A DNA stretch of 64,000 nucleotides, from contig NZ_MVIF01000010.1 in assembly GCF_002086675.1 (NCBI RefSeq), forward strand, positions 30,703-94,702. The letters run 5' to 3'. The number at the start of each line of letters is the position of its first letter. Within the stretch, counting starts at the first letter, position 1. Below, in pieces: positions 47,718 through 59,721 of the stretch. The notes under the pieces were generated by a model, which worked only from the letters and a program-made list of their open reading frames with translations, was not told the DNA's origin and ran no database searches. The translations under genes and the position numbers were made by a program. Origin of the DNA: Mycobacterium persicum (lineage in GTDB: Bacteria > Actinomycetota > Actinomycetes > Mycobacteriales > Mycobacteriaceae).

Positions 47718-47767
47718 GGGCTGAGATGGGATTTGCGATGGGATTTGAGATGGGATTGAGGTAGGGC
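47718..47767 (+). repeat. Short tandem repeat between nuoA and nuoB
   Basis: Three imperfect copies of GATGGGATTTG-type units occupy the short gap between the nuoA stop and the nuoB start. It is a slippage-prone array at the only early junction in the operon without overlap. Confidence 0.7.
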
Positions 47768-48322
47768 GTGGGACTGGAAGAACAGCTACCCGGCGGGATC
47801 CTGCTGTCAACAGTCGAGAAGGTGGCGGGCTACGTCCGCAAAAACTCACTGTGGCCGGCGACGTTCGGCTTGGCGTGCTGCGCGATCGAAATGATGGCGA
47901 CCGCCGGACCGAGGTTCGATCTGGCCCGCTTCGGGATGGAGCGATTCTCGGCGACACCGCGGCAAGCGGATCTGATGATCGTGGCGGGACGGGTCAGCCA
48001 GAAGATGGCGCCGGTGCTGCGCCAGATCTACGACCAGATGGCCGAGCCGAAATGGGTGCTCGCCATGGGGGTCTGCGCGTCGTCCGGCGGGATGTTCAAC
48101 AACTACGCGATCGTCCAGGGTGTGGACCACGTTGTTCCGGTCGACATCTACCTGCCGGGGTGTCCGCCGCGTCCCGAGATGCTCCTGCACGCAATCCTCA
48201 AGCTGCACGAGAAGATTCAGGAAATGCCGTTGGGTGTCAACCGGGAACGTGCCATCGCCGAGGCCGAGGAGGCGGCGCTGCTGGCCAGGCCCACCATCGA
48301 GATGCGCGGACTGCTGCGATGA
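47768..48322 (+). CDS. nuoB: NADH-quinone oxidoreductase subunit B
   Basis: The 184-residue protein binds the N2 [4Fe-4S] cluster that passes electrons to quinone. All four ligands are visible: the adjacent C37-C38 ([11 protein letters not shown]), C103 (GVCASSGG) and C132 (LPGCPPRPE). It starts at GTG 47768 and overlaps nuoC by 4 nt. Confidence 0.96.
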   Translation: MGLEEQLPGGILLSTVEKVAGYVRKNSLWPATFGLACCAIEMMATAGPRFDLARFGMERFSATPRQADLMIVAGRVSQKMAPVLRQIYDQMAEPKWVLAMGVCASSGGMFNNYAIVQGVDHVVPVDIYLPGCPPRPEMLLHAILKLHEKIQEMPLGVNRERAIAEAEEAALLARPTIEMRGLLR

Positions 48323-49038
48323 GCTCCCCAGACCAAGACCCGCAGGAGGCGATCGCCCGCGCCGACGAAGAAGTGATCGACGTTCGCCGCGGGATGTTCG
48401 GCGTCAGCGGCACCGGTGACACGTCCGGATACGGGCGGCTGGTGCGTCAGGTCACGTTGCCAGGGAGCAGCCCTCGGCCCTATGGCGGCTATTTCGACGA
48501 CATTGCCGACCGCCTGGCCGAAGCACTGCAGGGCGAGGGTGTCGAATTCGACGACGCCATAGAGAAAGTCGTGGTGTACCCGCCCGGCAAGGGGGCCGAA
48601 CTGACCCTGCACGTCCGGCGCGAACGACTGCCACAAGTCGCCCAACGCCTGCGCGACGAACCGGAATTGCGGTTCGAAATGTGCCTGGGCGTCAACGGAG
48701 TGCACTACCCGCACGAGACCGGCCGAGAGCTGCACGCCGTCTACCCCCTGCAGTCGATCACCCACAACCGTCGCCTCCGGCTGGAAGTGTCTGTGCCCGA
48801 TAGTGATCCGCATATCCCGTCGCTGTATTCGGTCTATCCGACCAACGACTGGCATGAGCGCGAGACATATGACTTCTTCGGGATCGTCTTCGACGGGCAT
48901 CCGTCACTGACCCGCATCGAGATGCCCGACGACTGGCACGGACATCCGCAGCGCAAGGACTACCCACTCGGTGGCATCCCGGTCGAATACAAGGGCGCGC
49001 AGATACCCCCGCCCGACGAACGTAGGGGCTACAACTGA
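48319..49038 (+). CDS. nuoC: NADH-quinone oxidoreductase subunit C
   Basis: The 239-residue protein has the 30-kDa subunit signature in [40 protein letters not shown]. It forms part of the peripheral arm next to subunits B and D. It starts on an ATGA overlap with nuoB and ends on a TGATG overlap with nuoD. Upstream in-frame sequence overlaps nuoB and is excluded. Confidence 0.95.
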   Translation: MSSPDQDPQEAIARADEEVIDVRRGMFGVSGTGDTSGYGRLVRQVTLPGSSPRPYGGYFDDIADRLAEALQGEGVEFDDAIEKVVVYPPGKGAELTLHVRRERLPQVAQRLRDEPELRFEMCLGVNGVHYPHETGRELHAVYPLQSITHNRRLRLEVSVPDSDPHIPSLYSVYPTNDWHERETYDFFGIVFDGHPSLTRIEMPDDWHGHPQRKDYPLGGIPVEYKGAQIPPPDERRGYN

Positions 49039-50336
49039 TGAGTGAGACCGAAACCATCCTGGTCGCCGGCGGCCAGGACTGGGAGGACATCGTCGACGCC
49101 GCCCGCAAGGCGGACCCCGGCGAACGCATCGTCGTCAACATGGGGCCCCAGCATCCGTCCACCCACGGGGTGTTGCGGCTGATCCTCGAGATCGAAGGCG
49201 AAACGATCATCGAGGCCCGCTGCGGAATCGGCTATCTGCACACCGGTATCGAGAAAAACCTCGAATACCGGTACTGGACCCAGGGCGTCACCTTCGTGAC
49301 CCGAATGGATTATCTGTCACCGTTTTTCAACGAAACCGCGTACTGCCTGGGTGTGGAGAAGCTGCTCGGTATCACCGAGCAGATCCCAGAGCGGGTCAAC
49401 GTCATCCGGGTGCTGCTGATGGAGCTCAACCGCATCTCGTCTCACCTGGTGGCATTGGCGACCGGCGGCATGGAACTGGGCGCGATGACCGCCATGTTCA
49501 TCGGCTTCCGGGCGCGCGAAATCATCCTCAACGTGTTCGAGTCGATCACCGGATTGCGGATGAACCACGCCTACATCCGGCCCGGCGGCGTCGCCCAGGA
49601 TCTGCCGCCCAACGCGGCCAGCGAAATCGCCGAAGCCCTCACCCAGCTGCGGCAACCACTGCGCGAGTTGGGTGATCTGCTCAACGAAAACGCCATCTGG
49701 AAAGCCCGCACCCAGGGCATCGGATATCTCGATCTGGCCGGATGCATGGCGCTGGGTATCACCGGGCCGATCCTGCGTTCCACCGGATTACCGCACGACC
49801 TGCGCAAGAGCGAACCCTACTGTGGTTACGAAAATTACGAATTCGACGTGATCACCGATGACGCCTGTGATGCCTACGGGCGCTACATGATTCGGGTCAA
49901 AGAGATGTGGGAGTCGGTGAAGATCGTCGAGCAGTGCCTGGACAGGCTGCAGCCGGGCCCCACCATGATCGAGGACCGCAAGATCGCCTGGCCCGCCGAC
50001 CTGAAGGTGGGCCCCGATGGCATGGGCAACTCGGAGGAGCACATCGCCAAGATCATGGGCAGCTCGATGGAGGCGCTGATCCACCACTTCAAGTTGGTGA
50101 CCGAGGGCATCCGGGTACCGCCGGGCCAGGTCTACGTGGCGGTGGAATCACCGCGCGGAGAGCTCGGCGTGCACATGGTCAGCGACGGCGGCACCCGCCC
50201 CTACCGGGTGCACTACCGGGATCCGTCGTTCACCAACCTGCAGGCGGTCGCCGCGATGTGCGAGGGCGGCATGGTCGCAGACCTGATCACCGCCGTCGCC
50301 AGCATCGACCCCGTCATGGGCGGGGTGGACCGATGA
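49038..50336 (+). CDS. nuoD: NADH-quinone oxidoreductase subunit D
   Basis: The 432-residue 49-kDa-type subunit begins its core with [22 protein letters not shown] (quinone-site His in HPSTHG) and carries [17 protein letters not shown] and the C-terminal PVMGGVDR. Together with NuoB it builds the quinone cavity. M. tuberculosis NuoD has been reported to interact with the Rv3143 receiver, whose homologue lies just upstream here. Confidence 0.96.
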   Translation: MSETETILVAGGQDWEDIVDAARKADPGERIVVNMGPQHPSTHGVLRLILEIEGETIIEARCGIGYLHTGIEKNLEYRYWTQGVTFVTRMDYLSPFFNETAYCLGVEKLLGITEQIPERVNVIRVLLMELNRISSHLVALATGGMELGAMTAMFIGFRAREIILNVFESITGLRMNHAYIRPGGVAQDLPPNAASEIAEALTQLRQPLRELGDLLNENAIWKARTQGIGYLDLAGCMALGITGPILRSTGLPHDLRKSEPYCGYENYEFDVITDDACDAYGRYMIRVKEMWESVKIVEQCLDRLQPGPTMIEDRKIAWPADLKVGPDGMGNSEEHIAKIMGSSMEALIHHFKLVTEGIRVPPGQVYVAVESPRGELGVHMVSDGGTRPYRVHYRDPSFTNLQAVAAMCEGGMVADLITAVASIDPVMGGVDR

Positions 50337-51100
50337 CCGGACCGCTGGGGCAACCGGTGTTCCTACGGCTCGGGCCGCCGCCCGAAGAACCCAACCAGTT
50401 CATGGTGGAGGGTGCGCCACAGTCGTATCCGCCCGAGGTGCACGCGCGGCTGGAGGTCGACGCCAAGGAGATCATCGGCCGCTACCCCAACAAGCGTTCC
50501 GCGCTGCTGCCGCTGCTGCACCTGGTGCAGGGTGAGGACTCCTACCTGACACCGGCAGGTCTGGAGTTCTGCGCAAACCAGTTGGGGCTGACCGGGGCCG
50601 AGGTCTCGGCGGTGGCCAGCTTCTACACCATGTACCGGCGCGGACCCACCGGCGACTACCTGGTCGGCGTATGCACCAACACGCTGTGTGCCATCATGGG
50701 CGGCGACGCCATCTTCGCGGACCTCAAAGACCATCTCGGCATCGGCAACGACGAGACCACCGCCGACGGGTCGATCACCCTGCAACACATCGAATGCAAC
50801 GCCGCCTGCGACTACGCCCCGGTCGTCATGGTCAATTGGGAATTCTTCGACAACCAGACACCGGAGTCGGCGCGCGAACTCGTCGACTCGCTGCGCTCCG
50901 GCACCCCGAAGCCGCCTACCCGGGGGGCCCCGTTGTGCGCCTTCCGGGAGACGTCGCGCATCCTGGCGGGGCTGCCGGATCAGCGTCCCGACCAAGGCCA
51001 GGGCGGTGCCGGCGCCGCCACGCTGGCCGGCCTGCAGGTGGCGAAGGAAAACGACATGCAGGCGCCACCCGGGCCCGAAACCACCCCGGAAGGCCAGTGA
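50333..51100 (+). CDS. nuoE: NADH-quinone oxidoreductase subunit E
   Basis: The 255-residue protein is a thioredoxin-like ferredoxin carrying the N1a [2Fe-2S] cluster with ligands C114 and C119 (VCTNTLC) and C155 and C159 (ECNAACD). A C-terminal extension of about 60 residues rich in Pro, Gly and Gln is longer than in E. coli but usual for mycobacteria. ATGA overlap with nuoD; TGATG overlap with nuoF. Confidence 0.95.
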   Translation: MTGPLGQPVFLRLGPPPEEPNQFMVEGAPQSYPPEVHARLEVDAKEIIGRYPNKRSALLPLLHLVQGEDSYLTPAGLEFCANQLGLTGAEVSAVASFYTMYRRGPTGDYLVGVCTNTLCAIMGGDAIFADLKDHLGIGNDETTADGSITLQHIECNAACDYAPVVMVNWEFFDNQTPESARELVDSLRSGTPKPPTRGAPLCAFRETSRILAGLPDQRPDQGQGGAGAATLAGLQVAKENDMQAPPGPETTPEGQ

Positions 51101-52428
51101 TGACCTCGCAGGCAACCCCGTTGACCCCGGTGATCAGCCGCTACTGGGACGACCCCGAGTCATGGACCATGGCGACGTATCAGCGTCATGACGGCTACCA
51201 GGCGATGAAGAAGGCCTTGGCCATGGACCCCGACGACGTGATCGGCACCGTCAAGGACTCCGGGTTGCGCGGGCGCGGCGGCGCCGGATTCGCCACCGGA
51301 ACCAAATGGTCGTTCATCCCCCAAGGAGACAAGGGTCCGGCCGCCAAGCCGCACTACCTGGTGGTCAACGCAGACGAGTCCGAACCCGGCACCTGCAAAG
51401 ACATTCCGCTGATGCTGGCGACACCGCACGTGCTCATCGAGGGCGTCATCATCGCCGCATACGCGATCCGGGCCCACCACGCCTTCATCTATGTGCGCGG
51501 CGAGGTGCTGCCGGTGCTGCGCCGGCTGCAGAACGCGGTGGCCGAGGCGTACGCCGCCGGTTACCTGGGCCGCAACATCGCCGGGTCGGGTTTCGACCTG
51601 GAGCTGGTGGTACACGCCGGTGCGGGCGCCTACATCTGCGGAGAGGAGACCGCGCTGCTCGATTCGCTGGAAGGCCGCCGCGGCCAGCCGCGGCTCCGGC
51701 CGCCCTTTCCCGCTGTTGCGGGGCTGTACGGCTGCCCGACGGTGATCAACAACGTCGAGACCATCGCCAGCGTCCCGGCGATCATCCTCAACGGCGTCGA
51801 CTGGTTCCGGTCGATGGGCAGCGAGAAATCGCCTGGCTTCACGCTGTATTCGTTGTCCGGGCACGTCACCCGTCCCGGGCAGTACGAGGCGCCGTTGGGT
51901 ATCACGTTGCGCGAGTTGCTCGATTACGCCGGCGGGGTCCGCGCCGGACACCGGCTGAAATTCTGGACGCCGGGCGGGTCCTCCACACCGTTGCTCACCG
52001 ACGAGCACCTCGACGTGCCCTTGGATTACGAGGGTGTGGGTGCTGTCGGATCGATGCTGGGCACCAAGGCGCTGGAGATCTTCGACGAGACCACCTGCGT
52101 GGTGCGTGCGGTGCGGCGCTGGACCGAGTTTTACAAACACGAATCATGCGGGAAATGCACACCGTGCCGCGAAGGGACGTTCTGGCTGGACAAGATCTAC
52201 GAGCGGCTGGAAACCGGCCGGGGCACCCACGAGGACATCGACAAACTGCTCGACATCTCGGACTCGATTTTGGGAAAGGCGTTCTGCGCGTTGGGCGATG
52301 GCGCCGCAAGCCCGGTGATGTCGTCCATCAAGTACTTCCGCGACGAGTACGTCGCGCATGTCGAAGGCGGCGGATGCCCGTTCGACCCCCGGGAATCCAT
52401 GCTCATGGCGAACGGAGACACGGCGTGA
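51100..52428 (+). CDS. nuoF: NADH-quinone oxidoreductase subunit F
   Basis: The 442-residue NADH-oxidising subunit has the FMN/NADH glycine motif [18 protein letters not shown], the NADH-site [13 protein letters not shown], and N3 cluster ligands in [13 protein letters not shown] with a later Cys in GKAFCALGD. In-frame sequence upstream of 51100 overlaps nuoE and is excluded. It overlaps nuoG by GTGA. Confidence 0.96.
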   Translation: MTSQATPLTPVISRYWDDPESWTMATYQRHDGYQAMKKALAMDPDDVIGTVKDSGLRGRGGAGFATGTKWSFIPQGDKGPAAKPHYLVVNADESEPGTCKDIPLMLATPHVLIEGVIIAAYAIRAHHAFIYVRGEVLPVLRRLQNAVAEAYAAGYLGRNIAGSGFDLELVVHAGAGAYICGEETALLDSLEGRRGQPRLRPPFPAVAGLYGCPTVINNVETIASVPAIILNGVDWFRSMGSEKSPGFTLYSLSGHVTRPGQYEAPLGITLRELLDYAGGVRAGHRLKFWTPGGSSTPLLTDEHLDVPLDYEGVGAVGSMLGTKALEIFDETTCVVRAVRRWTEFYKHESCGKCTPCREGTFWLDKIYERLETGRGTHEDIDKLLDISDSILGKAFCALGDGAASPVMSSIKYFRDEYVAHVEGGGCPFDPRESMLMANGDTA

Positions 52429-54836
52429 CCCAAACGGCCGACACCGAAAACCGGGTGGCCCAGCCGGAGATGGTGACGCTGACCATCGACGGAAACGAAA
52501 TAAGCGTCCCCAAAGGCACTTTGGTGATCCGGGCGGCGGAGCTGATGGGCATCCAGATCCCACGGTTCTGCGACCACCCGCTGCTCGACCCGGTCGGCGC
52601 GTGCCGCCAATGTCTGGTCGAGGTCGAGGGACAACGCAAACCGCTGGCGTCGTGCACCACGGTCTGCACCGACGACATGGTGGTGCGCACCCAGCTCACC
52701 TCGGAAGCCGCCGACAAAGCCCAGCACGGTGTGATGGAGCTGCTGCTGATCAACCATCCGCTGGACTGCCCGATGTGCGACAAGGGCGGCGAATGCCCGC
52801 TGCAGAACCAGGCCATGTCCAACGGCCGGCCCGACTCCCGCTTCACCGACGTCAAGCGCACGTTCGCCAAGCCGATCAACATCTCCGCACAGGTATTGCT
52901 GGACCGGGAACGGTGCATCCTGTGCGCCCGCTGCACCCGGTTCTCCGAACAGATCGCCGGCGATCCGTCCATCGACATGCAGGAGCGCGGCGCGTTGCAG
53001 CAGGTCGGCATCTATACAGGCGAACCGTTCGACTCCTACTTCTCGGGCAACACGGTGCAGATCTGCCCGGTCGGCGCGCTGACCGGGACTGCCTACCGAT
53101 TCCGGGCGCGTCCGTTCGACTTGGTCTCCAGCCCCAGCGTCTGTGAGCACTGCGCGTCGGGCTGTGCCCAGCGCACCGATCACCGCCGCGGCAAGGTGCT
53201 GCGCCGCCTCGCCGGCGACGACCCGGAAGTCAACGAGGAGTGGAACTGCGACAAGGGCCGGTGGGCTTTCACCTACGCGACCCAGCCGGACGTGCTGACC
53301 ACTCCCCTAATCCGGAATGCCGACGGCGAGCTGGTGCCCGCGTCGTGGTCGCACGCCATGGTGGCCGCGGCCCAAGGACTCGAAGCGGCCCGCGGTCGCA
53401 CCGGTGTGCTGGTCGGCGGCCGGGTCACCTGGGAAGACGCGTACGCCTACGCCAAGTTCGCGCGAATTGTGTTGGACACCAACGACGTCGACTTTAGGGC
53501 CCGGCCACACTCAGCCGAGGAGGCCGACTTCCTGGCGGCCCGCGTCGCGGGCCGGCCGAAAGCCGTCAGCTATGCCGACCTGGAATCGGCGCCGGTGGTG
53601 CTACTCGTCGGGTTCGAACCCGAAGACGAGTCCCCGATCATCTTCTTGCGGCTGCGCAAGGCTGCCCGCAAACACAAGGTTCCCGTGTATGCGATCGCCC
53701 CGTTCGCCACCCGGGGTCTGCAGAAGATGTCGGGCACGCTGATCAAAACCGTTCCCGGCGAGGAGCCCGCGGCCCTAGATGGGCTGGCCACCGGTGAGGT
53801 GGGTGATCTGCTGGCCACACCGGGAGCGGTCATCATGGTCGGGGAACGCTTGGCTACGGTGCCCGGTGGATTGTCCGCCGTGGCACGGCTGGCCGACTCC
53901 ACCGGGGCCCGGCTGGCCTGGGTGCCGCGCCGCGCCGGGGAACGCGGCGCGCTGGAAGCCGGCGCGCTGCCGGGACTGCTTCCCGGTGGCCGTCCGCTGG
54001 CCGACGAGACCGCCCGCTCGCAGGTCCGAGACGCCTGGCATGTGGCCGAATTGCCTTCGGCCCCAGGGCGTGACGCCGACGGGATGCTGGCCGCGGCGAC
54101 CGACGGCGCGCTGGGCGCGCTGCTGGTCGGCGGTGTCGAACCCGGCGACTTCGCCGATCCGGACGCGGTGCTTGCCGCACTGGACTCCGCCGGTTTCGTG
54201 GTCAGTCTGGAATTGCGGCACAGCGCCGTCACCGAGCGCGCCGACGTGGTGTTCCCAGTGGCCCCGACGGTGCAGAAGGCCGGCGCATTCGTCAACTGGG
54301 AGGGCCGCTACCGCGGGTTCAAGCCCGCGCTTCAGGGCACCATTGCGCAAGCCGGTCAGTCGGATCATCGGGTGCTCGACGCGCTGGCCGACGAGTTGGG
54401 CGTCTATCTGGGCGTATCCGACGTCGAGGCGGCCCGCGCCGAGCTTGCCGCGCTGGGCACCTGGAACGGCAAGCACGCCGCAGGCCCGCAGGTTGCCGCG
54501 CCCGGGCCCGCCCAACCGGGCACTGGCGAGGCGGTGCTGACCGGTTGGCGGATGCTGCTGGACGCCGGCCGGCTACAGGACGGCGAACCGCATCTGGCCG
54601 GCACCGCGCGCCCGCCGGTGGTGCGGCTGTCGGCCGACACCGCAGCCGAGATCGGCGCCGCCGACGGCGACGATGTCACCGTCAGCACGTCGCGTGGATC
54701 GATCACCGTGCCGCTATGCGTCACCGACATGCCCGATCGGGTGGTGTGGCTTCCGCTGAACTCTTCCGGTTCGGCGGTGTACCGGCAGCTGGGCGCAAGT
54801 CTGGGCAGCGTCGTGCGCATTGGAGTGAGCGAATGA
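52425..54836 (+). CDS. nuoG: NADH-quinone oxidoreductase subunit G
   Basis: The 803-residue protein holds the remaining peripheral-arm clusters: a [2Fe-2S] ferredoxin start ([19 protein letters not shown]), [19 protein letters not shown], the [11 protein letters not shown] set, and an additional C-x2-C-x3-C site ([11 protein letters not shown], with a distant Cys in [11 protein letters not shown]) corresponding to the off-path N7 cluster. A degenerate molybdopterin-oxidoreductase-like domain follows. The GTG start overlaps nuoF. Confidence 0.95.
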   Translation: MTQTADTENRVAQPEMVTLTIDGNEISVPKGTLVIRAAELMGIQIPRFCDHPLLDPVGACRQCLVEVEGQRKPLASCTTVCTDDMVVRTQLTSEAADKAQHGVMELLLINHPLDCPMCDKGGECPLQNQAMSNGRPDSRFTDVKRTFAKPINISAQVLLDRERCILCARCTRFSEQIAGDPSIDMQERGALQQVGIYTGEPFDSYFSGNTVQICPVGALTGTAYRFRARPFDLVSSPSVCEHCASGCAQRTDHRRGKVLRRLAGDDPEVNEEWNCDKGRWAFTYATQPDVLTTPLIRNADGELVPASWSHAMVAAAQGLEAARGRTGVLVGGRVTWEDAYAYAKFARIVLDTNDVDFRARPHSAEEADFLAARVAGRPKAVSYADLESAPVVLLVGFEPEDESPIIFLRLRKAARKHKVPVYAIAPFATRGLQKMSGTLIKTVPGEEPAALDGLATGEVGDLLATPGAVIMVGERLATVPGGLSAVARLADSTGARLAWVPRRAGERGALEAGALPGLLPGGRPLADETARSQVRDAWHVAELPSAPGRDADGMLAAATDGALGALLVGGVEPGDFADPDAVLAALDSAGFVVSLELRHSAVTERADVVFPVAPTVQKAGAFVNWEGRYRGFKPALQGTIAQAGQSDHRVLDALADELGVYLGVSDVEAARAELAALGTWNGKHAAGPQVAAPGPAQPGTGEAVLTGWRMLLDAGRLQDGEPHLAGTARPPVVRLSADTAAEIGAADGDDVTVSTSRGSITVPLCVTDMPDRVVWLPLNSSGSAVYRQLGASLGSVVRIGVSE

Positions 54837-54885
54837 CCCGCGCCGGCGACGACCCAGAACGAAGTGATGTGGAGGAGCGGTGCCG

Positions 54886-56139
54886 ATGACCCCGTTCGGA
54901 CATGACGTCTGGTGGCTGGTGGTGACCAAGGCGATCGCCATCTTCGTCTTCCTCATGCTGACCGTGCTGGTGGCGATCCTGGCCGAGCGCAAGCTGCTGG
55001 GCCGGATGCAACTGCGCCCCGGCCCCAACCGGGTGGGGCCGCACGGCGCGTTGCAAAGTCTCGCCGACGGAATCAAGCTGGCGCTCAAGGAAAGCATCAC
55101 TCCCGGCGGCATCGACAAGTTCGTTTATTTTCTCGCCCCGATCATCTCGGTGATTCCCGCGTTCACGGCATTTGCCTTCGTCCCGTTCGGCCCCGAGGTG
55201 TCGGTGTTCGGCCACCGGACGCCGCTGCAACTGACCGATCTGCCGGTCGCGGTGCTGTTCATCCTGGCCCTGTCGGCGGTCGGGGTATACGGCATCGTGC
55301 TCGGCGGTTGGGCGTCCGGCTCCACCTATCCGCTACTCGGCGGTGTGCGCTCGACCGCGCAGGTGATCTCCTACGAGGTCGCGATGGGGCTGTCGTTCGC
55401 GACCGTGTTCCTCTACGCGGGCACCATGTCGACGTCACAGATCATCGCCGCACAAGACCGGGTCTGGTACGTCTTCTTGTTGCTGCCGTCGTTCGTCATC
55501 TACCTCATCTCCATGGTGGGCGAGACCAACCGGGCGCCGTTCGACCTGCCCGAAGCGGAGGGTGAGCTGGTCGCCGGGTTCCATACCGAGTACTCGTCGC
55601 TGAAGTTCGCGATGTTCATGCTCGCCGAATACGTCAACATGACAACGGTTTCGGCGCTGGCCGCGACGATGTTCCTGGGCGGCTGGCATGCTCCCTGGCC
55701 GCTGAACATGTGGGCCGGCGCCAACGTCGGCTGGTGGCCGGTGCTCTGGTTCACCGCCAAGGTGTGGGGCTTTTTGTTCATCTACTTCTGGCTGCGGGCC
55801 ACGTTGCCGCGGCTGCGCTACGACCAATTCATGGCGCTGGGCTGGAAATTGCTGATTCCCGTCTCGCTGCTGTGGATCATGGTCGCGGCCGTCATCCGCG
55901 CGCTACGCAACCAGGGATACCAGTATTGGACGGCGACGTTGGTGGTCAGCAGCCTGGTCGTCACCACGGGCCTGGTGATGTCGCTACGAAGCCCGGGCTC
56001 TCGGGTGAAGCGCCGCCAACAGCGCGCCGAGACCACAGCCGAGCGCGGCGGCGCCGAACCGGTATTCCCGACCCCGCCGCTGCCGATGAAACCACTGGCG
56101 CAGCCAGTTGGTGCGAGCAAGGAGAACGCACGTGGCTAA
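54886..56139 (+). CDS. nuoH: NADH-quinone oxidoreductase subunit H
   Basis: The 417-residue membrane subunit has the conserved [22 protein letters not shown] loop and the [26 protein letters not shown] loop that face the quinone. I chose ATG 54886 over the in-frame GTG 54880 because GGAGGAG sits eight bases before it. A C-terminal extension of roughly 60 residues is polar. Its stop overlaps the nuoI start by 8 nt. Confidence 0.95.
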   Translation: MTPFGHDVWWLVVTKAIAIFVFLMLTVLVAILAERKLLGRMQLRPGPNRVGPHGALQSLADGIKLALKESITPGGIDKFVYFLAPIISVIPAFTAFAFVPFGPEVSVFGHRTPLQLTDLPVAVLFILALSAVGVYGIVLGGWASGSTYPLLGGVRSTAQVISYEVAMGLSFATVFLYAGTMSTSQIIAAQDRVWYVFLLLPSFVIYLISMVGETNRAPFDLPEAEGELVAGFHTEYSSLKFAMFMLAEYVNMTTVSALAATMFLGGWHAPWPLNMWAGANVGWWPVLWFTAKVWGFLFIYFWLRATLPRLRYDQFMALGWKLLIPVSLLWIMVAAVIRALRNQGYQYWTATLVVSSLVVTTGLVMSLRSPGSRVKRRQQRAETTAERGGAEPVFPTPPLPMKPLAQPVGASKENARG

Positions 56140-56728
56140 GTCTGACCGTCCGACTTCTCCTCGGGCCGGCTCCGGCCCGCATCGTCGTCGGTTTCTGGAC
56201 GCCGTAGCCGGATTCGGCGTGACCCTCGGGTCGATGTTCAAAAAGACCGTCACCGAGGAGTATCCGGAAAAGCCCGGTCCGGTGGCACCGCGGTACCACG
56301 GCCGTCATCAGCTCAACCGATACCCCGACGGGCTGGAGAAATGCATCGGCTGCGAGTTGTGCGCCTGGGCGTGCCCGGCCGACGCGATTTACGTCGAGGG
56401 CGCCGACAACACCGAGGAAGCGCGTTATTCGCCCGGTGAGCGTTACGGCCGGGTGTACCAGATCAACTACCTGCGGTGCATCGGTTGCGGCCTGTGCATC
56501 GAGGCGTGCCCCACCCGGGCGCTCACCATGACCAACGACTACGAAATGGCCGACGACAACCGCGCCGACCTGATCTATGAGAAGGACCGGCTGCTGGCTC
56601 CGCTGCTGCCCGAGATGACCGCGCCACCGCACCCCAGGGCCGCGGGTGCCACGGACAAGGACTACTACCTGGGCAACGTCACCCCGCAGGGCCTACGTGA
56701 ACCGCAGCAAGCCGGAGATTCCCGGTGA
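56132..56728 (+). CDS. nuoI: NADH-quinone oxidoreductase subunit I
   Basis: The 198-residue two-cluster ferredoxin subunit carries [12 protein letters not shown] and [12 protein letters not shown], each followed by a Pro, binding N6a and N6b. It starts at GTG 56132 with AAGGAG seven bases upstream, inside the nuoH end. It has N- and C-terminal tails typical of mycobacterial NuoI and overlaps nuoJ by GTGA. Confidence 0.95.
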   Translation: MAKSDRPTSPRAGSGPHRRRFLDAVAGFGVTLGSMFKKTVTEEYPEKPGPVAPRYHGRHQLNRYPDGLEKCIGCELCAWACPADAIYVEGADNTEEARYSPGERYGRVYQINYLRCIGCGLCIEACPTRALTMTNDYEMADDNRADLIYEKDRLLAPLLPEMTAPPHPRAAGATDKDYYLGNVTPQGLREPQQAGDSR

Positions 56729-57513
56729 CCGCGTTACTGGCCGCTAATCTGGCGCAGGACACCATCGTTCGGACCTCCACCGGTGAAGCGGTGACGTTCT
56801 GGATCCTGGGCGCGCTGGCATTGATCGGCGCGCTCGGGGTGGTGCTGGCGGTGAACGCGGTGTACTCGGCGATGTTCTTGGCGATGACGATGATCATCCT
56901 GGCGGTGTTCTACATGGTCCAGGACGCGCTGTTCCTGGGCGTCGTTCAAGTCGTGGTCTACACCGGCGCGGTGATGATGCTGTTCTTGTTCGTGCTGATG
57001 CTGATCGGCGTGGACTCCGCGGAATCGCTGAAGGAGACCCTGCGCGGACAGCGGATCGCCGCGGTGGCCACCGGGATCGGGTTCGGCATCCTGCTGGTCG
57101 GCGGCATCGGCAACGTGGCCACCGGCGGCTTCGCCGGACTGACCGCCGCCAACGCCAACGGCAATGTCGAAGGCCTGGCGGCGCTGATCTTCTTTCGCTA
57201 CCTGTGGGCTTTCGAGCTGACCAGCGCGCTGTTGATCACCGCGGCTATCGGGGCGATGGTGCTAGCTCACCGAGAACGCTTCGAGCGCCGCAAAACCCAG
57301 CGCGAGCTCTCCCAGGAGCGCTTCCGTCCCGGCGGGCATCCCACCCCGCTGCCCAACCCGGGTGTCTACGCGCGCCGCAACGCGGTCGATGTGGCGGCGC
57401 TGCTGCCCGACGGGACGTACTCGGAATTGTCGGTCTCCCCGATATTGCGCGGCCGGGGCGCGGACGGCACGGCGACCCCCTCCGCCGACACGGTCAAGAG
57501 AGGTAAGTCGTGA
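56725..57513 (+). CDS. nuoJ: NADH-quinone oxidoreductase subunit J
   Basis: The 262-residue membrane subunit has five predicted helices in its first 170 residues, including [24 protein letters not shown], the pi-bulge helix region that couples quinone chemistry to proton pumping. It has a soluble C-terminal tail of about 80 residues, as in M. tuberculosis. It overlaps nuoI and nuoK by 4 nt. Confidence 0.94.
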   Translation: MTALLAANLAQDTIVRTSTGEAVTFWILGALALIGALGVVLAVNAVYSAMFLAMTMIILAVFYMVQDALFLGVVQVVVYTGAVMMLFLFVLMLIGVDSAESLKETLRGQRIAAVATGIGFGILLVGGIGNVATGGFAGLTAANANGNVEGLAALIFFRYLWAFELTSALLITAAIGAMVLAHRERFERRKTQRELSQERFRPGGHPTPLPNPGVYARRNAVDVAALLPDGTYSELSVSPILRGRGADGTATPSADTVKRGKS

Positions 57514-57809
57514 ACCCGGCCAATTACCTTTACCTTTCGGCGCTCCTGTTCACCGTCGGCGCTTCCGGTGTACTGCTGCGACGCAACGCGATTGTCATGT
57601 TCATGTGCGTGGAGCTGATGCTCAACGCGGTCAATCTGGCGTTCGTCACGTTCGCGCGGATGCACGGCCATCTCGACGGGCAGATGATCGCGTTCTTCAC
57701 CATGGTGGTGGCTGCCTGTGAAGTCGTCGTCGGCCTGGCCATCATCATGACGATTTTCCGTGCCCGCAAATCGGCGTCGGTCGACGACGCGAACCTACTC
57801 AAAGGCTGA
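57510..57809 (+). CDS. nuoK: NADH-quinone oxidoreductase subunit K
   Basis: The 99-residue, three-helix subunit has the conserved [14 protein letters not shown] helix with the essential Glu and a second Glu in [13 protein letters not shown]. It starts with a GTGA overlap with nuoJ and is followed by nuoL after a 10-base gap. Confidence 0.95.
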   Translation: MNPANYLYLSALLFTVGASGVLLRRNAIVMFMCVELMLNAVNLAFVTFARMHGHLDGQMIAFFTMVVAACEVVVGLAIIMTIFRARKSASVDDANLLKG

Positions 57810-57819
57810 GAACGCCACC

Positions 57820-59721
57820 GTGACAAATTCTTTGGGGACTCACTACACCTGGCTGCTGGTGGCGCTGCCGCTGGCCGGTGCCGCGATCTTGCTGTTCGGC
57901 GGCAGACTAACCGACGCCTGGGGTCATTGGCTGGGCTGCGCGGCGGCCCTCGGGTCGTTCGGCGTGGGCGTGACGTTGCTCAGCGACATGCTCGGCCGGG
58001 GTGAGGGCGACCGCGTCATCCGCCAGACGGTGTACACCTGGATTCCGGTGGGCGGCCTCCAGGTCGACTTCGGGCTGCAGCTCGACCAGCTGTCGATGTG
58101 CTTCGTGCTGCTGATCACCGGCGTCGGATCGCTGATCCATATTTATTCGGTGGCCTACATGGCCGATGACCCGGACCGCCGCCGATTTTTCGGCTACCTC
58201 AACCTGTTTCTGGCCTCGATGCTGCTGCTGGTGGTCGCCGACAACTATGCGCTGCTCTATGTCGGCTGGGAAGGCGTCGGCCTGGCTTCCTACCTGCTGA
58301 TCGGTTTCTGGTACCACAAACCGTCGGCGGCCACGGCGGCCAAGAAGGCGTTCGTGATGAACCGGGTCGGTGACGCAGGACTGGCGCTGGGCATGTTCGT
58401 CATGTTCGCCACGTTCGGGACGCTGTCCTACGCCGGAGTGTTCGCCGCAGCACCCGCCGCCGGTCGCGGTGCGCTGACCGCGATGGGGTTGCTGCTGTTG
58501 TTGGGCGCGTGCGCCAAATCGGCACAGGTTCCGCTGCAGGCCTGGCTGGGCGACGCGATGGAGGGCCCCACCCCGGTGTCCGCGCTGATCCACGCGGCCA
58601 CCATGGTGACCGCGGGCGTGTATCTGATCGTGCGGTCCAACCCGCTGTATGACCTGTCGCCGGAGGCTCAGCTGGCCGTGGTCGTCGTCGGCGCCGTCAC
58701 CTTGCTGTTCGGCGCGTTCATCGGGTGCGCCAAGGACGACATCAAGCGCGCGCTGGCCGCCTCCACGATGAGCCAGATCGGGTACATGGTGCTGGCCGCC
58801 GGCCTGGGCCCGGCCGGTTATGCCTTCGCGATCATGCATCTGCTCACCCACGGCTTCTTCAAGGCCGGCCTGTTCCTCGGGTCCGGTGCGGTGATCCATG
58901 CGATGAACGAAGAACAGGACATGCGCCGCTACGGCGGACTGCGGGCCGCGCTGCCGGTCACGTTCGTCACCTTCGGGCTGGCCTATCTGGCGATCATCGG
59001 GGTGCCGCCGTTCGCGGGCTTCTTCTCCAAGGACGCGATCATCGAGGCGGCGCTGAACGTCGGCGGCGCCCGGGGCTATGTGTTGGGCGGCGCGGCGCTG
59101 CTCGGTGCCGGCGTCACCGCGTTCTACATGACGCGGGTGATGCTGATGACCTTCTTCGGCAAAAAGCGTTGGGCGCCAGGGTCACATCCGCACGAGGCGC
59201 CGGGGCTGATGACGTGGCCGATGATCTTGCTGGCCGTCGGCTCGGTGTTCTCCGGGGGCCTGTTCGCGGTCGGCGGAACCCTACGGCACTGGCTCGAGCC
59301 CGTCGTCGGCGTACCCGAAGAAGCCGCCCACGCCATCCCGGCCTGGGTCAGCACCACGGTGACGCTCGCCGTCGTCGCCGCCGGAATCGCGGTCGCCTAC
59401 CGGATGTATGCCACCGCACCGATCCCGCGGGTGGCCCCCACCCAGGTGTCGGTGCTGACGACGGCCGCGCGCGCCGACCTCTACGGCGACGCCTTCAACG
59501 AGGAGGTGTTCATGCGTCCCAGCGCCCGACTGACGGACACGCTGGTCGAAGTCGACAATGCGGGGGTGGACGGGTCGGTCAACGCGCTGGCGGCGCTGGT
59601 GAGCCGGACGTCGAACCGCTTGCGGCGCATGCAAACCGGCTTCGCACGCAACTACGCGCTGTCGATGTTGGCCGGCGCGGTCCTGGTGGCTGCGGTACTC
59701 CTGGCGGTGAACCTGTGGTGA
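57820..59721 (+). CDS. nuoL: NADH-quinone oxidoreductase subunit L
   Basis: The 633-residue antiporter-like subunit, the same length as in M. tuberculosis, has the key [18 protein letters not shown] segment (pumping Glu) and [28 protein letters not shown] (channel Lys/His region). It is the distal proton pump and supplies the lateral amphipathic helix near its C terminus. GTG 57820 is chosen; an in-frame extension to 57760 overlaps nuoK. It overlaps nuoM by GTGA. Confidence 0.95.
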   Translation: MTNSLGTHYTWLLVALPLAGAAILLFGGRLTDAWGHWLGCAAALGSFGVGVTLLSDMLGRGEGDRVIRQTVYTWIPVGGLQVDFGLQLDQLSMCFVLLITGVGSLIHIYSVAYMADDPDRRRFFGYLNLFLASMLLLVVADNYALLYVGWEGVGLASYLLIGFWYHKPSAATAAKKAFVMNRVGDAGLALGMFVMFATFGTLSYAGVFAAAPAAGRGALTAMGLLLLLGACAKSAQVPLQAWLGDAMEGPTPVSALIHAATMVTAGVYLIVRSNPLYDLSPEAQLAVVVVGAVTLLFGAFIGCAKDDIKRALAASTMSQIGYMVLAAGLGPAGYAFAIMHLLTHGFFKAGLFLGSGAVIHAMNEEQDMRRYGGLRAALPVTFVTFGLAYLAIIGVPPFAGFFSKDAIIEAALNVGGARGYVLGGAALLGAGVTAFYMTRVMLMTFFGKKRWAPGSHPHEAPGLMTWPMILLAVGSVFSGGLFAVGGTLRHWLEPVVGVPEEAAHAIPAWVSTTVTLAVVAAGIAVAYRMYATAPIPRVAPTQVSVLTTAARADLYGDAFNEEVFMRPSARLTDTLVEVDNAGVDGSVNALAALVSRTSNRLRRMQTGFARNYALSMLAGAVLVAAVLLAVNLW

